Source of the DNA: Mycolicibacterium stellerae
GTDB lineage: Bacteria > Actinomycetota > Actinomycetes > Mycobacteriales > Mycobacteriaceae
Assembly (NCBI RefSeq): GCF_003719305.1
Contig: NZ_RARC01000001.1
Coordinates: forward strand, 186,001-250,000
DNA length: 64,000 nucleotides
Direction: 5' to 3'
In this document: positions 17,756-25,348 of the stretch, piece after piece
How the letters are laid out: every line of letters begins with the position of its first letter
Numbering within the stretch: position 1 is the first letter of the stretch
Translations under genes and position numbers: made by a program
Notes under the pieces: generated by a model
The model's input: only the letters and a program-made list of their open reading frames with translations
The model's database searches: none
What the model was told of the DNA's origin: nothing

Positions 17756-18387
17756 TTCGACTCCCTCAGATAGTCTTCGAGCACCTGTCGCACCGCTGCG
17801 CGTCCGCGGTGCAACAGCACGCGCTGATTGGCGACGCTGATGTCCAGCAGTTCACGTACTTCGGCGGAGTCGAAGTCCAGCATGTCGCGCATCGTGACGA
17901 CCATCCGCTGTCGCTCAGGAAGTTTCGCCAGTTCGCGCCGGGCAACCGCGACCAGTTCGTCGCCGAGCACCGACCCTTCGGGAGTGTCGGGGAACGGCGC
18001 GGGAGCCTCGTCCTGTCGCCAGTGCCCCGGATACTGATCGTCGGCCGGACGAAATCGCGCGGGGTCGACCGTGCCGCCCGTGAACGCGAGGATCTCGACC
18101 TCCGAATTGCGGCGTTCGCGGATGCCGCGCGCCTTGGCGATGTTGATCAGAACGGTGAAAAGCCATGTGCGCAGCGAAGACCTGCCTTCGAACTTTCCGA
18201 TTCCCTTCAGCAGCGCGATCCATGCCTCCTGCACGACTTCCTCGGCGATTTCGTGGCTTCGCACATATCCACGGGCGACGTGCAACATCGACGGGGTGTG
18301 ACGGTCCACCAACTCGGCGAAGGCCGCCTCGTCTCCGCCCTTCAGGGCGTCGACGAGTGCGGCTTCATCGCCTGCGGCTCTGGTCAT
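17752..18387 (-). CDS. ECF-family RNA polymerase sigma factor
   Basis: This 211-residue sigma factor has only regions 2 and 4. Region 2 contains RSHEIAEEVVQEAWIALLKG and LRTWLFTVLINIAKAR; region 4 contains KLPERQRMVVTMRDMLDF and ANQRVLLHRGRAAVRQVLE. I set the start at the ATG 20 bp after the DUF417 gene, because the much longer in-frame extension only shadows that gene. A soluble ZAS anti-sigma factor follows with an overlap. The order membrane DUF417 - sigma - anti-sigma suggests an oxidative or thiol-stress response, which is an inference. Confidence 0.88.
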   Translation of the reverse strand: MTRAAGDEAALVDALKGGDEAAFAELVDRHTPSMLHVARGYVRSHEIAEEVVQEAWIALLKGIGKFEGRSSLRTWLFTVLINIAKARGIRERRNSEVEILAFTGGTVDPARFRPADDQYPGHWRQDEAPAPFPDTPEGSVLGDELVAVARRELAKLPERQRMVVTMRDMLDFDSAEVRELLDISVANQRVLLHRGRAAVRQVLEDYLRESK

Positions 18388-18407
18388 CTCGGCCACAGCG
18401 TATCCGG

Positions 18408-18902
18408 TCAATCGACTGCCTTCGCGGTTCGCAGAGCATCTGCCAGTGTCCACACCGACACACCAAGCAGTGCCGCGTCTTTGATGAGGAACTGCCCCGT
18501 CGAGGACAGCATGGGGAAGCCGCCTTCGGACGCCTCGAACACGCCAGGGGTGGTGAACAGGAATGTGAGGGTGGCGGTGAACAGGCCGATCGCTATGACG
18601 CTGCCGAAAGCCGAGATCCGAGGCGCCAACGGCTTGACGGCCAGCAGCACCGCCGCGGCCACTTCGACAACGCCGAGCAGCGCCGAGAACGTGGTGACGG
18701 AAAAGACGTCGTACATCCAACTCATCAACGGGCTGTTGGCGACCAGCGACTCGATACCGCGTGCCTCGAACTCGGTGAACTTCATCAGCCCGATCCACCC
18801 GATGACGACCACCAGGCCGTACCGGGCAAGCAGGGCACCCAGCGTGTCAAGCAGGGTCGGAAACTGGGCAACGCGGGCGTTGCGCGCGATGGTGTCGGTC
18901 AT
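18408..18902 (-). CDS. DUF417/RclC-YkgB family membrane protein
   Basis: This 164-residue membrane protein has four predicted helices. YGLVVVIGWIGLMKFTEFEA, SPLMSWMYDVFS, LLGVVEVAAAVLL and GFPMLSSTGQFLIKDAALLG match the DUF417 (YkgB) family, which includes the E. coli reactive-chlorine-resistance protein RclC. It is the first gene before an ECF sigma factor and its anti-sigma factor, so it may be a target or partner of that system. The substrate or mechanism is not known from the sequence. Confidence 0.85.
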   Translation of the reverse strand: MTDTIARNARVAQFPTLLDTLGALLARYGLVVVIGWIGLMKFTEFEARGIESLVANSPLMSWMYDVFSVTTFSALLGVVEVAAAVLLAVKPLAPRISAFGSVIAIGLFTATLTFLFTTPGVFEASEGGFPMLSSTGQFLIKDAALLGVSVWTLADALRTAKAVD

Positions 18903-19034
18903 GCTGGGCTCCCTCCAAGCGGGTGAACAGTCGGTGTATCTGCTCAGTGCGCGCCAAGGGGCGAAGCGTTACACGCCCGGTCGCTGAAGGGCACAATGAG
19001 CAGTGGTCGGAGTTCGAACAAGGGGAGGATGCAC

Positions 19035-19427
19035 ATGGCGATCACAGCGACCGCCCGAGCCAGCGTTCGCTATCTGATAGATGACGTAGACCGCGCCATC
19101 GAGTTCTACACAACCCATCTCGGATTCACACTTGGGCGCAACGCCTCACCCGCATTCGCCGAAGTCCTGCGAGGACCGCTACGGCTCCTGCTCTCGGGTC
19201 CGACCAGCTCCGGGGCGCGCCCACTGCCCGACGGCACGACCCCTTCGCCTGGCGGCTGGAATCGCATCCACCTGGTTGTCGATGACATCAACCACGACGT
19301 CGAGCAGCTGCGCGCAGCCGGGCTGACTTTCCGCAGTGAGATCATCAGAGGCCCTGGCGGACAACAAATCCTGCTCCAAGACCCGTCCGGAAACCTGATC
19401 GAGCTGTTCCAACCTGCCGAGAGGTAA
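19035..19427 (+). CDS. VOC (glyoxalase/bleomycin-resistance) family protein
   Basis: This 130-residue single-domain vicinal-oxygen-chelate protein has two beta-alpha-beta-beta-beta repeats: VRYLIDDVDRAIEFYTTHLG in the first and the family ending LLQDPSGNLIELFQPA, whose Glu is a usual metal ligand, in the second. The reaction is unknown; such proteins act as isomerases, dioxygenases or binding proteins. ATG 19035 is preferred because AGGGGAGG lies about 6 bp upstream, while an ATG two codons earlier is too close to it. It stands alone and converges with the Met-rich Tat-protein gene. Confidence 0.83.
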   Translation: MAITATARASVRYLIDDVDRAIEFYTTHLGFTLGRNASPAFAEVLRGPLRLLLSGPTSSGARPLPDGTTPSPGGWNRIHLVVDDINHDVEQLRAAGLTFRSEIIRGPGGQQILLQDPSGNLIELFQPAER

Positions 19428-19438
19428 CGTCAGCGGCC

Positions 19439-20023
19439 TCAGCGCGGCCGCATCATTCCGCCGGGCCCCATCATTCCGCCGGCTCCCATCATCCCCTGCA
19501 TCATCGCAGGCATCCCGTCGCGAACGAATCCGGTGACCTCTCTCGCGTGCTCCCGAATTGCTTGAACGATGACGGGGTCATCGGCGGTTTCTTCGGCGAT
19601 CACGCCGGTCGGCGTGAGGGTGAGCCGACGGCGGTAACCGCTGGCATTGCGGAAGAGGGTCGGAAGACTTTGGCTCATGCACGTGACCTCGGCTCCGTCC
19701 TCGATGCGCGCGTACATGTTGGTCACGTGTGCCTGTAACTGCGCGACGAGGTCCGGCGCCTTCGATTCGGTGGTGGTGCGAACGCCACCCGGGATTTCCT
19801 CGACAGTGCGATTGATTTCGGTATGACGACTGAACATTTCCATGTACAGCCGCATGTCCGCAGGGCCGACGCCCATCATCCCCCCGCCGTCGGGCCCGTT
19901 GGCGAGCCGGACACCCGGCGAATGGCCGATACTTCGCAGCAAATACCCAAGTCCGACAACGCCGCCCGCCGCGACCGTGCCCAACGCGGCGAGCGCCGCG
20001 CGTCGAGTGATTGTCCGGCTCAT
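19439..20023 (-). CDS. Met-rich, Tat-exported protein of unknown function
   Basis: This 194-residue protein starts with a twin-arginine signal (RR at residues 7-8, followed by a hydrophobic Ala/Gly/Leu stretch). The mature part begins near a GGGMMGVG segment and ends in a Met/Gly repeat (MMQGMMGAGGMMGPGGMM). A central domain has VTNMYARIEDGAEVTCMSQ and GYRRRLTLTPTGVIAEE. Met-rich tails often bind copper or silver in exported proteins; that role is an inference here. AGGAG precedes the ATG, and the longer in-frame N-terminus is rejected. Confidence 0.75.
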   Translation of the reverse strand: MSRTITRRAALAALGTVAAGGVVGLGYLLRSIGHSPGVRLANGPDGGGMMGVGPADMRLYMEMFSRHTEINRTVEEIPGGVRTTTESKAPDLVAQLQAHVTNMYARIEDGAEVTCMSQSLPTLFRNASGYRRRLTLTPTGVIAEETADDPVIVQAIREHAREVTGFVRDGMPAMMQGMMGAGGMMGPGGMMRPR

Positions 20024-20064
20024 CGGTGCTCCTGCGAATGCCAAGGCGTCTGAACGGTGCGCCG

Positions 20065-20190
20065 TTACGGTCGGGGGGTACCGGCAGTCGCGGGACGCGA
20101 CTGCTGACCAGGTGGCCACGGCCCACCGGGCGCCATCATGCCGGGGTTCTCGCGGCTGTACTGCGGTAGATGCTCAACAGGTCCGGCCAT
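20065..20190 (-). CDS. Possible 41-residue Pro/Gly-rich ORF
   Basis: This short open frame lies 41 bp upstream of the Met-rich Tat-protein gene and on the same strand. It begins MAGPVEHLPQ and includes GMMAPGGPWPPGQQ, which echoes the Met/Gly-rich composition of the next gene. There is no good ribosome site, so it might be a leader peptide, a decayed remnant or chance. No function is proposed. Confidence 0.25.
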   Translation of the reverse strand: MAGPVEHLPQYSRENPGMMAPGGPWPPGQQSRPATAGTPRP

Positions 20191-20468
20191 GCGTCAACTA
20201 TGCGCCGAACTCGAGTCGGCGCTGTAGAGACTTTGTGCCTCAAATCTGCGCCAAGGACTGTTTGCGAAAAAGTGGGTTGACCTGCGAGGACGTGTCAACG
20301 CGTGTTCCCCGGCCATGCTGGTTCAATCGAGACAGTCATCCGAATCCATTCACCAAGCCAACCGCCTCCAGGCTGGCGTGAAAGGCTCAATTGCAATGTG
20401 TCGCAACAGTTTTTGTAGCACATCGGAACCCACCGGGGAAGCCGTCGGGCGGGCCGGCCGTCTATCGA
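20191..20468. other. Intergenic region with no recognised gene
   Basis: This stretch lies between the Met-rich Tat-protein locus and the tRNA-Ala terminator. Codon-like bias is weak in all frames and I see no gene, repeat or clear regulatory signal. It may hold the promoter of the Tat-protein gene. Confidence 0.5.
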
Positions 20469-20469
20469 C

Positions 20470-20500
20470 AAAAATGGCAGACCAGTTGCCTGATCTGCCA
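20470..20500 (-). terminator. Rho-independent terminator after tRNA-Ala
   Basis: On the minus strand, TGGCAGA and TCTGCCA form a 7-bp stem around a 12-base loop, followed by TTTTTG. It begins 10 bases after the tRNA 3' end, so it should end the tRNA transcript. Confidence 0.75.
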
Positions 20501-20510
20501 TTTCGAGGTG

Positions 20511-20583
20511 TGGAGCTAAGGGGATTCGAACCCCTGACCTCCTCGATGCGAACGAGGCGCGCTACCAACTGCGCCATAGCCCC
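20511..20583 (-). tRNA. tRNA-Ala (anticodon CGC)
   Basis: On the minus strand the sequence folds as a full 73-nt cloverleaf without an encoded CCA end. The acceptor stem is GGGGCTA/TAGCTCC with a G3-U70 wobble, the identity element for alanine. The anticodon stem CCTCG/CGAGG encloses the loop TTCGCAT, giving anticodon CGC, which reads GCG. The T arm contains GGTTCGAAT. A terminator follows after 10 bases. The locus is isolated. Confidence 0.97.
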
Positions 20584-20646
20584 TGGTCGGTAGCACAGGC
20601 TACCAGTCAATGCGCCGCGGCAGAAACCGGCCGACCTGAGGTCGAA

Positions 20647-21696
20647 TTACTGGCCCGCCGCCCTCGGCAGGTGGTACTCGCGGGACGCAGGCGCGTACTC
20701 CAGGTGCTCGAAGATCGGGTCCTCGTCGTCGATCTCCAACACCACCGAGCCCGGGCGACGCAGCCGCGGCGGCAGCAGATCGAGATCGCGGTCCTCGGTG
20801 TTCTCCACGCCGAGGCGCGAACGTGCCGCCCGCTGCGCACGGCGCCGCCGCACCCGCTCTTCGATGCGGGTCTGACGGCGCAGATATCCCAGGTAGAGCA
20901 GCGTCACCGCACCCGTGCCACCGCACACGTACCAGGCCAACGGCGCGACCGAGGCCGCCCCGAAGTACGCGGCCGCTGCCGACCCCAGCATCACCAGCGT
21001 CATGAACGCCAGCATCCGCTTGCGGAACTTGTACTTGCGCGCGCTGACCGCCGCAGCCTTCGCCGGGTCGTAGCGGCGTCGCCGCGCGGCAACTATCGAG
21101 TCGGCGACCGCCAGATCGCTCTCCTCGGGGGCCTCAAGGCCCGACGAGTCGTCGACGTACTCGTACTCGTCGTCGGCACCGTCTGCATCGTCGTCTTCGT
21201 ATTCGTCGGTCGCGATCTCATACACCGCGGTGTCGACGTTTTCCTCTTCGACTTGCTCTTCGAAATTGAGTGTCAGCTCGTCGGCCGATTCGCCGACCGT
21301 CAGTGCGCCCGCCGGCTCGTCGACGACCTCGACGTCGAGGAATTCGGGTTCCGCGTCTTCCGTGACGGGTGCCGCCAGCACCACGGTCTTCTGCGGCTCC
21401 TCTTCTTCCTCGTGTTCTTCCTCTTGCTCGTAGTCGTCGTCGTACTCGTCCTCGTCGAAGTTCTCTTCGAGATCGTCTTCGGACGCTCGCCAGTCCGGAT
21501 CGCTGCGGTGCCCGGACGCCGGCCCCCCACGCTTGAGCAGCCGGCCGCTGGTCGTGCCGTTGAGGACGCGCGTCGCCAGCGCCACGTCGCTCGTGCGCCG
21601 CACGGCATCGCGCTTGCTGATCAACATCGGGACCAGCACGAAGAGCCAGAGCACTACGAGAGAGATCCAAAGGAGGGATTGGGGGATGCTTGGCAT
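20647..21696 (-). CDS. glpR: Gephyrin-like molybdotransferase receptor GlpR
   Basis: This 349-residue membrane protein matches the Rv0996/GlpR type, known in corynebacteria as the membrane receptor for the gephyrin-like protein Glp in the divisome. An N-terminal helix (residues about 7-27, LWISLVVLWLFVLVPMLI) is followed by a very acidic, low-complexity cytoplasmic region (about 75-210). Two more helices (about 240-290) and a basic then ordered tail follow. The start is the ATG with AAGGAG upstream. The partner Glp gene lies 1.4 kb away on the same strand with rimJ and a gene remnant between. A palindrome lies upstream. Confidence 0.82.
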   Translation of the reverse strand: MPSIPQSLLWISLVVLWLFVLVPMLISKRDAVRRTSDVALATRVLNGTTSGRLLKRGGPASGHRSDPDWRASEDDLEENFDEDEYDDDYEQEEEHEEEEEPQKTVVLAAPVTEDAEPEFLDVEVVDEPAGALTVGESADELTLNFEEQVEEENVDTAVYEIATDEYEDDDADGADDEYEYVDDSSGLEAPEESDLAVADSIVAARRRRYDPAKAAAVSARKYKFRKRMLAFMTLVMLGSAAAAYFGAASVAPLAWYVCGGTGAVTLLYLGYLRRQTRIEERVRRRRAQRAARSRLGVENTEDRDLDLLPPRLRRPGSVVLEIDDEDPIFEHLEYAPASREYHLPRAAGQ

Positions 21697-21763
21697 TACG
21701 CCGGCTCCTTTCCCCATCAGGCTAGGTCCGTGACCAGCGCATCCGTCGATGGCGCGCCGAGAC

Positions 21764-21781
21764 AATTACACACCTGTAATT
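21764..21781. promoter_or_regulatory. Perfect inverted repeat upstream of glpR
   Basis: AATTACA and TGTAATT are exact inverted repeats separated by CACC, an 18-bp operator-like site in a GC-rich genome. It lies 68 bp before the glpR start. No regulator is known to me for this motif in mycobacteria. Confidence 0.4.
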
Positions 21782-21934
21782 CCCCTCTGACAAGCACCAA
21801 CAGTCACTTATGTCACATTTGCCACAGCTCTCTTATGCCGACGACTGAGCGGAGCCGCAGGCGAAACGCCGCTCCTGTGGATAAATCTGCACAGCCGAGC
21901 GGTGGATGTCGCTCGCCGTCGCCAGGCTCCGGCC

Positions 21935-22378
21935 ATGGGACAGGAGTTGGAATCCCCGCTTCGCGGGTGCGAAGCCGTCGAGGGCGGGCTGCTGTCGGTT
22001 CCCGAGCTGCGACGCTTCTACGTCCCGGTCTATCCGGGCGTTCACATTTCGCGGTGCGCTGAGCTTTCCGCAGTACAGCGCGCAAAATCCGCGTGGTCGT
22101 GGTCGCGCCGACGGGGCGTCCTCGCCGGTTTGTCAGCCGCCGCGGTACTGGGCGCCAAGTGGATAGAACCGGGCCTTCCCGCCGAATTGGTGCTCACCTT
22201 TCGTCGACCGACGCCGATGCTGACCGTGCACACCGATGGCATCCATGCCGAGGCGCGACGTGTCGATGGCATGCGCGTGTCGTCGGCCGCCCGCACCGCT
22301 TTCGACGTCGGCAGGCGCCCGGAACTCGTCGCGGGCGTCCAGCGTGTCGACGCGCTGATGAATGCTCAGCGCAGACGG
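21935..22378 (+). pseudogene. Truncated gene for AbiEi/DUF559-like mycobacterial protein
   Basis: About 148 residues resemble the N-terminal half of a common mycobacterial protein family (AbiEi-antitoxin-like winged helix followed by a DUF559/VSR-like nuclease domain). Visible pieces are GGLLSVPELRRFYVPVYPGV, AAVLGAKWIEPGLPAEL and SSAARTAFDVGRRPELVAGV. The match stops at VDALMNAQ, just where rimJ ends on the other strand. Beyond that the open frame only mirrors rimJ in antisense. The C-terminal half is therefore missing and the gene is most likely dead. The family assignment is from memory of the pattern. Confidence 0.6.
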
Positions 22379-23032
22379 TCAGGTCCAGCTGGCGTGACCT
22401 GCGCGCACCAGCTGCGAGCTCACCGACCCGTGGATCTCCTCGGTCGTGACGGCCACCAGCAGGTGATCGCGCCACCCGCCGTCGACCTCGAGGTAGCGCT
22501 TCAGCAGGCCCTCCTCGCGGAACCCCGCCTTCGCCAACACCGCGCGGCTCGCGGCGTTCTCCGGCCGCACCGTCGCCTCCAGACGATGCAGCCTGACCGG
22601 GCCGAACGCATGGTCCATACCGAGTGCCAGCGCGGCGGTCGCCACCCCGCCGCCGGTGTGCGTGCTGGCCACCCAATAGCCGATCCACGCCGACTTCAGC
22701 GCCCCGTGGGTCACGTTGCCGATCGTCAGCTGGCCGCCGAACTCCCCGTCTACCTCGATCACATACGGCAGCATGCGACCCTTTCGAGCCTCCGCGCGCA
22801 GCCCAGAACACACCGAAGGCCACTGTGAAATCCCGTGCCGGACATCCCAATTCACCTCTGTGCTGGGTTCCCACGGCTCCAGATGCGCACGGTCGGCCAA
22901 CCTGATGCGGCTCCATTGGGCGCCGTCGCGCAGCCGCACCGGCCGCAGCTCGACCACACCGGCAGGCACCCGAAGCGGCCCGACAGGCATCGGCCAGCCC
23001 GTGTGTGCGGACGAATTGCGCCACAAGTTCAT
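22379..23032 (-). CDS. rimJ: GNAT-family N-acetyltransferase (RimJ-like)
   Basis: This 217-residue acetyltransferase of the RimJ/RimL class transfers acetyl from acetyl-CoA to protein N-termini or other amines. Core elements are YVIEVDGEFGGQLTIGNV, IGYWVASTHTGGGVATAA (the acetyl-CoA-binding loop is GGGVAT) and VRPENAASRAVLAKAGFREE. It is the third gene after galU and glp on the same strand, separated from glp by 20 bp. The target protein is unknown. Symbol by synteny with M. tuberculosis. Confidence 0.87.
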   Translation of the reverse strand: MNLWRNSSAHTGWPMPVGPLRVPAGVVELRPVRLRDGAQWSRIRLADRAHLEPWEPSTEVNWDVRHGISQWPSVCSGLRAEARKGRMLPYVIEVDGEFGGQLTIGNVTHGALKSAWIGYWVASTHTGGGVATAALALGMDHAFGPVRLHRLEATVRPENAASRAVLAKAGFREEGLLKRYLEVDGGWRDHLLVAVTTEEIHGSVSSQLVRAGHASWT

Positions 23033-23052
23033 GACGGGCCCAGGTTCGCCGC

Positions 23053-24336
23053 TCAGCCGCGCTGAGCCAGGAACGCGACGTCGACGATCTCGCCGGTGCG
23101 GATCTCGTCGGCCTCGCTGGGAATCATCACCAGACAGTTCGCCTCGGCCAGCGTCGCAAGCAGATGCGACGACGCGCCCGGCGCGCCGCCGAGCGCCTGC
23201 ACGAGGTACTCGCCGGTGTCCTGGTCACGCATCAGCTGGCCGCGCAGATACCCCTTGCGGCCTGCCACCGACGTGATCGGGGACAGCGCGCGGGCCTGCA
23301 CCACCCGTCGCATCGGCTGGCGCTTGCCGAGCGACAGCCGGATCAGCGGCCGCACCATCACCTCGAACACCACCAGCGCGCTGACCGGGTTGGCGGGCAG
23401 CAGAAACACCGGCACGCCGTCGGACCCGAGTTGGCCGAACCCTTGGACAGAACCCGGATGCATCGCGATCCGGGTCACCTCCATCTCGCCGATTTCGGCA
23501 AGCACCGTGCGGACGCTTTCGGCGGCCGCACCGCCGACGGCGCCCGCGATCACCAACACCTCGGCGCGATTCACCTGACCCTCGACGACGTCGCGCAACT
23601 CCTTCGGGTCGGTGTCGACGATGCCGACCCGATTGACCTCGGCACCCGCGTCCCTGCCCGCCGCGGCAAGCGCATACGAGTTGACGTCGTAGACCTGCCC
23701 GTTACCTGGCGTGCGCGAGATGTCGACCAGCTCACCGCCCACACTCATCACCGACAGCCGCGGCCGCGGATGCACCAGCACACGTTCGCGGCCGACGGCG
23801 GCAAGCAGACCGACCTGCGCCGGGCCGATGATCGTGCCCGCCCGCACCGCCACATCACCGGGCTGGACGTCGTCACCGGTACGACGGACGTAGGCGCCAG
23901 AACGCACCGGCCGCAGCACCCGCACCCGCGACTGCCCGCCGTCGGTCCACCGCAACGGCAACACCGCATCGGCCAGCGTCGGCATCGGCGCGCCGGTCTG
24001 CACACGGGCGGCCTGTCGCGGCTGCAACCGGCTCGGGGTTCGGGTGCCCGCCTCGATGGTGCCCATCACGGGCAGGCTGACCTGCTGATCGCCGTTGGAC
24101 GCGTCGTCGGCGTCCTCGTTGTCGTCGGCGCCGGTTATCGGTGTCACGCCAAGCACGTCGACACTTCGCACGGCGTAGCCGTCGATGGCGGCCTGGTCGA
24201 AGCCGGGCAGTGGGCGTTCGGTGACCACTTCCTCGGCACACATCAGGCCTTGTGCTTCCGCGATCGCGACGCGCACCGGCCGGGGCGCGACCGCAGCGGC
24301 CGAAACCCGAGCCTGTTGCTCCTCAACCGAACGCAC
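23053..24336 (-). CDS. glp: Gephyrin-like molybdotransferase Glp (MoeA family)
   Basis: This 427-residue MoeA/gephyrin-family protein was earlier called MoeA1 by synteny. The domain order is that of MoeA (N-terminal region with ERPLPGFDQAAIDGYAVRS, MPT-binding domain with PRLSVMSVGGELVD, and C-terminal beta domain). The usual enzyme motifs are altered: STGDEL reads SVGGEL (198-203), and the GG-S-G-D loop reads AGAVGGAAAE (264-273). This fits the divisome role of Glp, which binds FtsZ and the receptor GlpR, rather than molybdate insertion. It lies between galU and rimJ. Confidence 0.85.
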   Translation of the reverse strand: MRSVEEQQARVSAAAVAPRPVRVAIAEAQGLMCAEEVVTERPLPGFDQAAIDGYAVRSVDVLGVTPITGADDNEDADDASNGDQQVSLPVMGTIEAGTRTPSRLQPRQAARVQTGAPMPTLADAVLPLRWTDGGQSRVRVLRPVRSGAYVRRTGDDVQPGDVAVRAGTIIGPAQVGLLAAVGRERVLVHPRPRLSVMSVGGELVDISRTPGNGQVYDVNSYALAAAGRDAGAEVNRVGIVDTDPKELRDVVEGQVNRAEVLVIAGAVGGAAAESVRTVLAEIGEMEVTRIAMHPGSVQGFGQLGSDGVPVFLLPANPVSALVVFEVMVRPLIRLSLGKRQPMRRVVQARALSPITSVAGRKGYLRGQLMRDQDTGEYLVQALGGAPGASSHLLATLAEANCLVMIPSEADEIRTGEIVDVAFLAQRG

Positions 24337-24372
24337 AAGAACCCTTTCGTCGTTACGGGGCCGTCGTACGCG

Positions 24373-25293
24373 TCAGCAGTCGATCAGCCCGAGCCGTTCC
24401 ACCAACCACCGCCGCAGTTCGGGGCCGTAGTCGTCGCGCTTCAACGCAAAGTCAACCGCAGCCTTGAGGTAGCCGCCGGGATTTCCCAGGTCGTGTCGAT
24501 CGCCGCGATGCACAACCACGTGCACCGGGTGGCCCTCGTTGATCAGCAGCGCGATCGCGTCGGTCAACTGGATCTCGCCGCCCGCTCCGCGGGGAACCCT
24601 ACGCAACGCGTCGAAGATCTTGCGGTCAAGCACGTAGCGGCCCGCGGCCGCATACAGCGACGGCGCGTCCTCGGCCTTGGGTTTCTCGTACATGCCCTTG
24701 ACCCGTAAGACGTTGGGGTTGTTGGTATCTGGAACGGTCTCGACATCGAAGACACCGTAGGCGCTGATCTCGTCCCTCGGCACCTCGAAGGCACACAGCA
24801 CCGAACCACCGCGCTTGGCGCGCACCTTCGACATCGTCTCGAGCACGCCGGTGGGCAGCACCAGGTCGTCGGGCAGAAGCACGGCGATGGCGTCCTCATC
24901 GGGTGCCAGGCTGGCTTCGACGCAGCCGACGGCATGTCCGAGGCCGAGCGGTTCGGCCTGCACCACCGACTCCACCTTGATCAGCGCGGGCGCGCGGCGG
25001 ACCTTCTCCAGCATCGATTGCTTGCCGCGGGCTTCCAACGTGCCTTCCAGGACCAGGTCCTCGACGAAATGGGCGACGACGCTGTCCTTGCCCTCGGAGG
25101 TGACGATGATCAGCCGCTGGGCGCCCGCCTCGGCCGCTTCCGCCGCCACCAGTTCGATACCCGGCGTATCCACGACCGGCAGCAACTCCTTGGGGACCGT
25201 CTTGGTCGCGGGCAGGAAGCGGGTCCCCAACCCAGCGGCTGGGACAACAGCCGTATACGGAATCGAGACCAGACTACGTGTCATCGTTCCCAC
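24373..25293 (-). CDS. galU: UTP--glucose-1-phosphate uridylyltransferase
   Basis: GalU makes UDP-glucose from UTP and glucose-1-phosphate in the cytoplasm, feeding cell-wall glycans, trehalose and UDP-galactose. The 306 residues start with the nucleotidyltransferase signature VPAAGLGTRFLPATKTVPKE. They contain VLLPDDLVL, AYGVFDVE, and GGEIQLTDAIALLI with HRGDRHDLGNPGGYLKA, which bind the sugar phosphate. It is the first gene of a galU-glp-rimJ run and is divergent from the folate cyclo-ligase across 55 bp. A start three codons later is also possible. Confidence 0.95.
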   Translation of the reverse strand: MGTMTRSLVSIPYTAVVPAAGLGTRFLPATKTVPKELLPVVDTPGIELVAAEAAEAGAQRLIIVTSEGKDSVVAHFVEDLVLEGTLEARGKQSMLEKVRRAPALIKVESVVQAEPLGLGHAVGCVEASLAPDEDAIAVLLPDDLVLPTGVLETMSKVRAKRGGSVLCAFEVPRDEISAYGVFDVETVPDTNNPNVLRVKGMYEKPKAEDAPSLYAAAGRYVLDRKIFDALRRVPRGAGGEIQLTDAIALLINEGHPVHVVVHRGDRHDLGNPGGYLKAAVDFALKRDDYGPELRRWLVERLGLIDC

Positions 25294-25348
25294 ACTATCG
25301 CCAACCGGTTACGCGCCGCCTGTGGCGCCGCCGTGTCATCGTGGACGT

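Noticed and set aside
21808..21835. Three 9-bp TCAC-type units (TCACTTATG, TCACATTTG, CCACAGCTC) as a PhoP box
   Set aside because: PhoP repeats in M. tuberculosis are spaced 11 bp apart with TCACAGC; spacing and sequence do not match well enough.
21875..21884. DnaA box as part of a replication origin
   Set aside because: Only a single box is here, without dnaA/dnaN genes or an AT-rich unwinding region.
23164..24708. A 514-codon open frame opposite glp and galU
   Set aside because: It mirrors two well-supported genes and shows no domain.
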